From the NCBI GenBank assembly GCA_050049355.1, contig JASFWK010000067.1, forward strand, positions 1-10,545: DNA of 10,545 nucleotides. The letters run 5' to 3'. A program made the translations under genes and the position numbers. This document shows, piece after piece, positions 5,911 through 10,545 of the stretch. The first letter of the stretch is position 1. The number at the start of each line of letters is the position of its first letter. The notes below the pieces were generated by a model. The model was not told the DNA's origin. It ran no database searches and saw only the letters and a list, made by a program, of their open reading frames with translations. The stretch comes from JASFWK01 sp050049355 (GTDB lineage Bacteria; Chloroflexota; Anaerolineae; B4-G1; DUEL01).

Positions 5911-6214
5911 CTACCGATGGTCGCGCAGCACCAGCGGCAGGTAGACCTTCTGCCACTCCCACTCGCAGGCGCCGATGTCGCACTCGACGCCCTCGGGTCT
6001 CGTCACCCCGCGCTGGTCCACCGTCGCCAAACCGGGTAAGCAGGCTCCGCCATCCATCGCGGGGCTGCCATCCTGCAGAAAGATGCACCCACGTGCCGCC
6101 GTCATAGGTCAGCGGGCCCGGCAGCGGGTCGGTGGCGGTGATATCGTCGGTGGCGGTGTTGGCACAGACCTGCTCTCCTCGCAGCGCGATATGACCTGAC
6201 CAGACGTACGGCCC
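5911..6214 (-). pseudogene. frameshifted 3' remnant of a choice-of-anchor Q / beta-helix secreted protein
   Basis: The remnant is in two frames. The upstream part (about 6214-6085) reads GHIALRGEQVCANTATD then GPLTYDGGTWVHL; the downstream part (about 6085-5911) reads LQDGSPAMDGG, TVDQRGVTRPEG, CDIGACE, and ends VYLPLVLRDHR before a TAG at 5911-5913. GSPA(I/M)D-GG, DQRG-RP and CDIGA-E are the C-terminal hallmarks of choice-of-anchor Q domains, found on large secreted right-handed beta-helix proteins. Joining the parts needs one frameshift near 6085 and restores the family order. The 5' portion, normally hundreds of codons with a signal peptide, is missing: homology stops at about 6214, where the ferritin-like remnant begins. 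It is therefore a truncated, frameshifted relic, not a working gene. Confidence 0.72.
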
Positions 6215-6215
6215 G

Positions 6216-6300
6216 CCGGCGGCTCCTCCCCTGGAAAGTCTGGGGCGCCTGCATAGCTTCCTCCCTCGTCGCAGGATGCCCTGCGGGCTGCTCCAATCTA
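6216..6300 (-). pseudogene. deletion-riddled copy of the ferritin-like gene at 5064-5612
   Basis: Plus-strand 6216-6247 nearly matches 5333-5364 (one mismatch), and the next stretch to 6262 matches 5385-5402. From there to about 6300 it matches 5575-5610 less closely. The breaks correspond to deletions of 22 and about 172 bases relative to the intact gene; neither is a multiple of three, so the frame is destroyed. Translated, the start of the copy reads DWSSPQGILRRG beside WNTPKGILRRG in the intact protein, then EEAMQA and PGEEPP-like segments in shifted frames. The final third of the gene, with the second ExxH site, is gone. A GAGAGGAGG ribosome-binding-like sequence and a promoter (6450-6479) survive upstream, but the ATG appears to be ATA. 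Confidence 0.78.
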
Positions 6301-6336
6301 TCGTCAAGCTCCTCCTCTCTCTCCCGCAGCAAGCCC

Positions 6337-6350
6337 ACGGGCTAGCCCGT
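6337..6350. repeat. 14-base perfect palindrome in the leader of the decayed copy
   Basis: ACGGGCTAGCCCGT is a perfect palindrome between the 6450-6479 promoter and the ferritin-like remnant. An overlapping AGCCC-ACG-GGCT hairpin (6332-6343) gives an alternative fold. No T-run follows on either strand. Its function is unknown; it may be a transcription-stalling hairpin or an operator. I see no intact gene in 6300-6450. Confidence 0.35.
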
Positions 6351-6449
6351 TTGTCGGCGTCAGCGTGGAGGGAGGAACGGAGGTCTACCACGTCTTCGTA
6401 GGCGTTCTTGGAAGGGAAAATGATAGAGACGCCGCCCAAGTGCACAGCG

Positions 6450-6479
6450 AGTGTACACCATCTCAGCCGGTGCTGTCAA
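6450..6479 (-). promoter_or_regulatory. second GTGTACAC promoter, upstream of the decayed copy
   Basis: Minus-strand TTGACA (6474-6479) and TACACT (6450-6455) are 18 bases apart. The -10 overlaps GTGTACAC (6451-6458), exactly as in the promoter at 5742-5769, and a GATG precedes and a TGCAC follows in both. It lacks the C8 run. The distance from the -10 to the start of the gene remnant (about 150 bases) resembles that of the intact unit (130). A palindrome GCATGCATGC (6480-6489) abuts the -35. Confidence 0.55.
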
Positions 6480-6518
6480 GCATGCATGCGATGAAGGCTC
6501 GCAACGCAATACATAATC

Positions 6519-6534
6519 GCGGCGCGGCCGCCGC
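6519..6534 (-). terminator. GC-rich hairpin at the stop of the DUF255 gene
   Basis: On the minus strand, GCGGC (6530-6534, starting at the last base of the TAG) can pair with GCCGC (6519-6523) around a six-base GGCCGC loop. The following sequence is only mildly T-rich (GATTATGTATTGCG), so this is a weak candidate intrinsic terminator that would separate the DUF255 gene from the promoter at 6450-6479. Confidence 0.35.
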
Positions 6535-8540
6535 TATTCCTCAAGCATCCTCCGCAGAACCTCGGAGTCGGTGACAGGCGAACGACAGGTGAAGTCCACG
6601 CAGACGTAGGCCGCGGCCTTCCCCTCGATCTGATCTCGCCCCTCCAGCAGGGGAACGAGGGACTCCCGGGTGCCAGCAGCGCCCATTGCCACGATCTGAT
6701 GGGGTCGGTAGCCGGTGAGACAGACGTCCAACAGGGTGCGGGTGTCGCCCGCATCGGGGTCACCCACGATGGCGATCTCGTGTGGATGGGAAAGTGCGTA
6801 ATCGAGTGCGACCAGCCACTGACCGAGGCCCAGTGGATACCGGGCCATGGAGGTCTGCATTTGGCACAAGCTGCGATGTGCCAGCTCGGCGTAGCGCGGC
6901 TCGAGGGCCAACCCCGCCAGCCGCTGCAGCACGAGGGCGGCCATCGCATTACCTGAGGGTACCGCGTTGTCCTGCAGTTGGCGGGGGCGAACGATCAACT
7001 CCTCGTGGTCCTCGCTGGTGTCGAAGAAGCCGCCGTCAGCTGCACTGAAGTGCTCAATCATCGCCTCGATCAGTTCGTGCGCAGCCGTGTACCACCGGGG
7101 GTCGAAGGTGGTCTGGTACAGTTCCAGAAGACCATCGACGACGTGGGTGTAGTCCTCCAGGTAGCCGTTGACCTTGGCGACTCCGTCCTTCCAGGTGTGC
7201 CAAAACCGGCCCTCGGGCGTTCGCAGCTCGCGGAGAAGAAAGGCTCCATTTCCCTCGGCAATCGCCAGATAATCCTCCCGCTTCAGCACTCGCGCCGCCT
7301 CGGCGAAGGCGGCGAGCATCAACCCGTTCCAGGAGGTCAGCACCTTCTCATCGCGGTCAGGAAGGACGCGCCGCTGGCGCGCCTCGACAAGCCGGCGTCG
7401 GTCATCTGCCAGAGCTTTGCGCTCCTCCCAAGTGCCCGAGAAGGTGAGGATGTTCTTGCCCTCGAAATTGCCCCGCGCTGTGACGCCGTAGGTGTCCACG
7501 AAACGATCGACCTGACCTCCAAGCAGATTCCGAATCTCATCCAGCGTCCAGAGGAAGAACTTGCCTTCCTCCCCTTCGCTGTCGGCATCCTGGGTGGAAT
7601 AGAAACCCCCGGCGGGATCGGTCATCTCGCGGACCGCGTAGTCGAGCACCTCCTCCGCGACAGCGCGATAGAACGGCTCGCCCGTCACCTGCCACGCATG
7701 CAGGTATACGCGCGCCAACTGGGCGTTATCGTACAGCATCTTCTCGAAGTGGGGCACGAGCCAGCGCTCGTCCACGGAATAGCGGTGGAACCCGCCGCCC
7801 AACTGGTCATACATTCCACCTCGCGCCATCGCCATCAGGGTCTGGGATACCATCTGAAGCGCCTTAGAATCCCCGTTGGTGTGATGATACCGCAGCAGGA
7901 ACTCGAGCATCATCGGCTGGGGGAACTTCGGCGCTGCACCCCATCCACCGTGGACCTCATCGAAATCCTCCCGCAGGCTTTCGAAAGCGCCAGCCAGCGT
8001 CTCCCGGTCCACGTCCCCGCGTCCTGCCTCTTCCATTGCCATCCGCCGCTTGATGGCGGCAACCACGCGCGCGCTGCCTGTTACGAGTTCCTGGCGTCGG
8101 TTCTGCCAAGCATCGGCAATACGCAGCAAGACCTGCGTGAAGGAGGGCATCCCATAGCGGGGTGTGGGGGGGAAATAGGTGCCGGCGAAAAAGGGCTGAC
8201 CGTCGGGGGTGAGGAACACAGACATGGGCCATCCGCCGCTGCGGGTAAGCGCCTGGACCGCGCTCATGTATATGCGGTCTAGATCGGGTCTTTCCTCGCG
8301 ATCGACCTTGATGCTGATGAAATGGTCATTCAGGATTTCCGCTACCTGCTCATCCTCGAACGACTCGCTCTCCATCACGTGACACCAGTGACAGGCCGAG
8401 TAACCAATGCTGAGGAAGATCGGCCGATCCTCGCCCCTCGCCTTCTCCAACGCCTCCTCACCCCAAGGATACCAGTCCACGGGATTCTGAGCGTGCTGGA
8501 GTAGATAGGGGCTGGTCTCGTTTGCCAAACGATTGGACAT
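6534..8540 (-). CDS. DUF255 thioredoxin-domain protein (YyaL/SPATA20 family)
   Basis: A 668-residue cytoplasmic protein of the widespread YyaL/SPATA20 family. The N-terminal thioredoxin-like DUF255 domain (about 4-165) shows NETSPYLLQHAQNPVDWYPW (7-26), the redox-like C50-H-W-C53 motif in SACHWCHVM, KVDREERPDLD (78-88) and GGWPMSVFLTPDGQPFFAG (102-120). The remainder is the alpha/alpha-barrel, glycosidase-like portion, with GGGFHRYSVDERW (248-260), HFEKMLYDN (264-272) and FYSTQDADSEGEEG (313-326). The length is complete for the family and there is no signal peptide. GAGGGAG precedes the ATG at 8538-8540. The biochemical function of the family is not settled; a thiol-redox or sugar-related activity has been proposed. 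The gene stands alone: 169 bases separate it from the zinc-ribbon gene and I found no clear promoter there. Confidence 0.95.
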   Translation of the reverse strand: MSNRLANETSPYLLQHAQNPVDWYPWGEEALEKARGEDRPIFLSIGYSACHWCHVMESESFEDEQVAEILNDHFISIKVDREERPDLDRIYMSAVQALTRSGGWPMSVFLTPDGQPFFAGTYFPPTPRYGMPSFTQVLLRIADAWQNRRQELVTGSARVVAAIKRRMAMEEAGRGDVDRETLAGAFESLREDFDEVHGGWGAAPKFPQPMMLEFLLRYHHTNGDSKALQMVSQTLMAMARGGMYDQLGGGFHRYSVDERWLVPHFEKMLYDNAQLARVYLHAWQVTGEPFYRAVAEEVLDYAVREMTDPAGGFYSTQDADSEGEEGKFFLWTLDEIRNLLGGQVDRFVDTYGVTARGNFEGKNILTFSGTWEERKALADDRRRLVEARQRRVLPDRDEKVLTSWNGLMLAAFAEAARVLKREDYLAIAEGNGAFLLRELRTPEGRFWHTWKDGVAKVNGYLEDYTHVVDGLLELYQTTFDPRWYTAAHELIEAMIEHFSAADGGFFDTSEDHEELIVRPRQLQDNAVPSGNAMAALVLQRLAGLALEPRYAELAHRSLCQMQTSMARYPLGLGQWLVALDYALSHPHEIAIVGDPDAGDTRTLLDVCLTGYRPHQIVAMGAAGTRESLVPLLEGRDQIEGKAAAYVCVDFTCRSPVTDSEVLRRMLEE

Positions 8541-8709
8541 CGCACTCCCTCTTCTAACAGCCTGAAGAGACCCACATCCCTCAGTCTACAAAGAGATAGG
8601 CAGTTTCCCTCACATCACCCCACATCATCCGCCAGAAGCCGCGATCAAGACCCAGGCGCTCCATAGAACTACTCCCCGGCGACCGGTCTCCAGTCACGCT
8701 GATGACTGC

Positions 8710-8892
8710 TCACTCACGCGGGCGCATGCGCTCCAGCTTTCGGCGGGGCACCTTGATGGCGCGGCGGCACTCGGGACACTCGAGGGTGTAGTAATCCTGT
8801 CCTTCCCCCAACACTTCCTCCAGCACCGCCTCGACAAGATCCCGGCTGAGGGTGAACATGTAGTGACAACGCTGGCAACGGATCTGTCTCAT
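8710..8892 (-). CDS. small four-cysteine zinc-ribbon protein
   Basis: A 60-residue basic protein with two knuckles, C6-QR-C9 and C39-PE-C42, the classic spacing of a zinc ribbon that binds one zinc ion. Between them is an acidic helix (DLVEAVLEEVLGEG), and the tail after residue 47 is strongly basic (PRRKLERMRPRE), which suggests contact with nucleic acid or the ribosome. The frame extends 20 codons upstream, but the ATG at 8890-8892 has AAGGAGAG just before it. No particular family name is certain. It precedes the DUF255 gene in the same direction by 169 bases, too far to infer coupling. Promoter evidence is weak: minus-strand TTGACA at about 8948-8953 lacks a good -10. Confidence 0.8.
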   Translation of the reverse strand: MRQIRCQRCHYMFTLSRDLVEAVLEEVLGEGQDYYTLECPECRRAIKVPRRKLERMRPRE

Positions 8893-8964
8893 AGACTCTC
8901 CTTTGACGTTGACTCCGGATCCACGGCCATCCCAACTAACTCCAAGTGTCAACTGATGTCTTGA

Positions 8965-8994
8965 GGGCCCCCTCTCCGATGCGCACGGGGGCCC
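8965..8994. repeat. 8-base GC inverted repeat between divergent genes
   Basis: GGGCCCCC (8965-8972) and GGGGGCCC (8987-8994) form a strong eight-pair stem around a 14-base loop. It lies 72 bases upstream of the minus-strand zinc-ribbon gene and about 205 bases before the plus-strand AbrB promoter. There is no T-run on either side. It may insulate the two transcription units or be an operator; the sequence does not decide. Confidence 0.45.
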
Positions 8995-9198
8995 AATGAA
9001 TACGCTGCTATGATACCCTATGTGGGGTCAAAATGCAACGCCCATCCCTGGTGCAGCGGCGGTCTTCTCACCGGGCGGGGTCCAATCTGGGGGCAAACTT
9101 CACTTCGACAATGGCGGATTGCTACCCCGCCCTGCCCAAGGTAGTGCGCGAGGGCACGGTTCTACCAGGACTGAAACGTGTTCCAGTCACCCATGCCC
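8995..9198. other. non-coding stretch with three GGGG-N-CAA motifs
   Basis: No credible gene is seen. Three loosely similar 14-base motifs occur on the plus strand: GGGGTCAAAATGCA (9024-9037), GGGGTCCAATCTGG (9077-9090) and GGGGGCAAACTTCA (9089-9102), followed by CTTCGACAATGG. This texture resembles terminal regions of some IS21/IS481-type elements as I remember them, so it may be an insertion-sequence scar; no transposase fragment or clean terminal repeats are visible. Confidence 0.25.
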
Positions 9199-9226
9199 TT
9201 GACAGCTACGCAAGACGTGGTAGAAT
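9199..9226 (+). promoter_or_regulatory. promoter of the AbrB-type regulator and efflux operon
   Basis: A consensus TTGACA (9199-9204) is followed after 16 bases by TAGAAT (9221-9226), five of six matches to the -10 consensus. The predicted transcription start is near 9233, leaving a leader of about 36 bases that ends in a GGGGGAG ribosome binding site before the ATG at 9269. Confidence 0.8.
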
Positions 9227-9227
9227 C

Positions 9228-9245
9228 TGTCTTGTTTACAAGACA
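9228..9245. promoter_or_regulatory. 8-2-8 inverted repeat over the transcription start, likely operator
   Basis: TGTCTTGT-TT-ACAAGACA is a perfect inverted repeat with eight-base arms, directly after the -10 and spanning the predicted transcription start. A protein bound here would block initiation. Half-site-like CAAGAC also occurs in the promoter spacer (9211-9216). The simplest reading is autoregulation by the adjacent AbrB-type protein or control by an unlinked repressor. Confidence 0.65.
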
Positions 9246-9268
9246 AGAAAGACACCAGGGGGAGCGAT

Positions 9269-9556
9269 ATGGCCGACCAAGAGCGCGGGAAATTCTACGG
9301 CGCGGTAACGGTCAGCGAGCGAGGACAAGTTGTCATCCCCGCCCAAGCGCGGCGGGATCTCGACATTGAGGTCGGAGAGAAGCTGCTGGTCGTCAGCGGG
9401 CCGGGTAGAGGACTACTGCTGATAAGGGCCCGTCTCGTAGGCCAGATGCTGAGCCAATGGGCAGATCTGATCCAGCTGCTGCAGGAGGAAGGCTTCCTGG
9501 AGACCAAGGGGCCGAACAGAATGACTACGGAGGGAATGAATGAGCAGAAGGCGTAA
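9269..9556 (+). CDS. AbrB/SpoVT-type (swapped-hairpin) transcriptional regulator
   Basis: A 95-residue protein with an N-terminal swapped-hairpin AbrB domain (about residues 10-53): VTVSERGQVVIPAQARRDL is the typical DNA-binding beta-strand core, followed by VGEKLLVV and GLLLIRA. The remainder (about 55-80) is a predicted helix (GQMLSQWADLIQLLQEEGFL) that may serve dimerisation, with a polar tail. Such dimers bind promoter DNA, either as antitoxins or as local regulators. No toxin gene is adjacent; instead its 3' end overlaps the following membrane fusion protein by 17 bases, so a role in controlling that transport operon fits better. The ATG at 9269 is supported by GGGGGAG five bases upstream, and the promoter and 8-2-8 repeat lie just before it. 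Confidence 0.88.
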   Translation: MADQERGKFYGAVTVSERGQVVIPAQARRDLDIEVGEKLLVVSGPGRGLLLIRARLVGQMLSQWADLIQLLQEEGFLETKGPNRMTTEGMNEQKA

Positions 9557-10545
9557 CTTGTGGATTCTACTGGCCGTCGCGGTTGTGGCACTGATCGTTG
9601 GCGGCCTTTTCTTACGGAGGAGACTGGCAGGCGTCGCCAGCGATGACCTTGTGCGCACTGCCATCGTGGAGCGCGGCACGCTGCGGGTTACCGTGACCGC
9701 CAGCGGACGTATCGAACCATCCTCGCAGGTAGACCTCAGCTTCGACTCGCCGGGGCAGGTAGCAGAAGTGTCTGTTGAGTTGGGCGACGAGGTCCAGGCG
9801 GGAGAGCCACTGGCTCGATTGGAGACGGAGGATCTCTCGCGAGCGGTGGAGCAGGCGGAACTCAGCCTGAACCAGGCACAACTGCGCCTGGAGCGCCTGC
9901 AGCAGCCGGCTGATGAGGAGGAGATCCTGCGAGCCCAGCACGCCGTGGATCAGGCGGCAGCCACGCTGGAAGTAGCTCAGATCAACCTCACAGCGGTGTT
10001 GAGCAGCACACTGCTCAACGAGGCTTTGGAGGATGCCCGAAGTGCCTTCGAAGACGCAAAGAGCCACTACGAAAGGCGTTTGGAGGAATACGAGGAGGGT
10101 GAGACCGACTATTGGTTTGTGGACCAGGCGCAGCAGCGATACGAGGACGCGCAGTTGGCGCTGACCCGTGTCCAGCAGCAGGCCGATCTGCAGCTGGAAA
10201 GCGCCCGCAATGACGTCGATCGTGCGCGGCAGGTCTACCAGGAGGCCCGGGACACCCTGGAGGAGCTCCTCGAGGGAGCCGATCCGCTGGACCTGGAGGC
10301 GACACAGCTGGAGGTTCAGACGGCGCAGCTCGCCCTGGAAAAGGCGCGCAGCGATCTTGAGAGGGCGACCTTGGTCGCCCCCTTCGACGGCGTGGTGGCA
10401 CAGGTCAACGCCACCGCCGGGGAGACGGTCGCCGCCGGCCGGGCCGCCATCACGCTGGTGGATCCTTCCCAGTTCCGCATCACCATCAACGTGGACGAGA
10501 TCGACGTGGCGAAGCTTGAGATAGGTCTGCCAGTGGAGGTGACGG
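9540..10545 (+). CDS. HlyD-family membrane fusion protein, 5' part (runs off the window)
   Basis: 335 codons are open from the ATG at 9540-9542 to the window edge, with GGAGGGAATGA before the start. Residues 6-25 form one membrane anchor (LWILLAVAVVALIVGGLFL) after a basic N-terminus (MSRRR), so the protein is inner-membrane anchored. Next comes the first half of a lipoyl/barrel-sandwich domain (V53-TASGRIEP to about 96, with GQVAEVSVELGDEVQAGEPLA). A long coiled coil rich in Gln, Ala, Glu and Leu spans about 97-272, and the second lipoyl half RATLVAPFDGVVAQVNATAGETVAAG spans about 275-300 before a beta-barrel start. This is the layout of periplasmic adaptor (MacA/HlyD) subunits, which pair with an ABC transporter whose genes would be expected downstream. 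The 17-base overlap with the AbrB gene indicates co-translation. Confidence 0.92.
   Translation, partial: MSRRRNLWILLAVAVVALIVGGLFLRRRLAGVASDDLVRTAIVERGTLRVTVTASGRIEPSSQVDLSFDSPGQVAEVSVELGDEVQAGEPLARLETEDLSRAVEQAELSLNQAQLRLERLQQPADEEEILRAQHAVDQAAATLEVAQINLTAVLSSTLLNEALEDARSAFEDAKSHYERRLEEYEEGETDYWFVDQAQQRYEDAQLALTRVQQQADLQLESARNDVDRARQVYQEARDTLEELLEGADPLDLEATQLEVQTAQLALEKARSDLERATLVAPFDGVVAQVNATAGETVAAGRAAITLVDPSQFRITINVDEIDVAKLEIGLPVEVT

Noticed and set aside
5570..6445. 291-codon minus-strand open frame across the relic island
   Set aside because: It joins unrelated pieces (promoter, ferritin-like remnant, part of the anchor-Q remnant, hairpin sequence, leader) and reads into the ferritin-like gene in the wrong frame, so it is not one protein.
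6978..8282. 434-codon plus-strand open frame opposite the DUF255 gene
   Set aside because: The minus-strand frame matches a known family across its whole length; the plus-strand frame is a shadow of its codon bias.
9269..9556. Antitoxin of a toxin-antitoxin pair
   Set aside because: No small toxin-like gene is adjacent; the next gene is a membrane fusion protein overlapping it.
1..10545. CRISPR array, tRNA or rRNA genes
   Set aside because: No regularly spaced repeats, cloverleaf patterns or rRNA signatures were seen on either strand.

Overview
The window is about 10.5 kb of GC-rich (roughly 60%) bacterial DNA. Nearly all genes are on the minus strand, except for two genes at the right end. 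Several traits suggest a Chloroflexota bacterium, perhaps Anaerolineae-like. These are a decayed secreted 'choice-of-anchor Q' protein ending in the VYLPLVLR-type tail common there, the KorB subfamily, and the sulfur-relay gene set. This is inference from remembered families, with no database search.

Layout, read along the minus strand from 2.1 kb to the left edge: an ArsR-family repressor with a near-consensus promoter, a DsrE2-type sulfur protein, a TusA sulfur carrier, a NarI/DsrM-type dihaem cytochrome b membrane subunit, and the first 14 codons of another gene. The set looks like a repressor-controlled operon that could move persulfide sulfur between soluble carriers and couple it to membrane electron transfer. 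From 5.7 to 2.3 kb (minus strand): a two-half ferritin-like/rubrerythrin-type protein, then both subunits of a 2-oxoacid:ferredoxin oxidoreductase (KorA with fused gamma domain, and a KorB in which one usual cluster cysteine position is Gln).

Between 5.7 and 6.5 kb there is no intact long gene. This stretch holds the promoter of the ferritin-like gene, whose -35/-10 spacer contains a run of eight C. It also holds a nested stem-loop, a frameshifted 3' remnant of a choice-of-anchor Q gene, a deletion-riddled copy of the ferritin-like gene, and a second promoter sharing the GTGTACAC palindrome.

From 8.9 to 6.5 kb (minus strand) lie a small four-cysteine zinc-ribbon protein and a full-length thioredoxin-fold DUF255 (YyaL/SPATA20) protein. 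The right end (plus strand) carries an AbrB/SpoVT-type regulator with a strong promoter and an 8-2-8 operator over the predicted transcription start. It overlaps the start of an HlyD-like membrane fusion protein that runs off the window, probably the first structural part of an ABC efflux system.

The points most worth a second look are the repressor-controlled sulfur-relay/cytochrome b operon, the homopolymer inside the ferritin-like promoter together with the decayed duplicate of that gene, and the KorB cysteine substitution.
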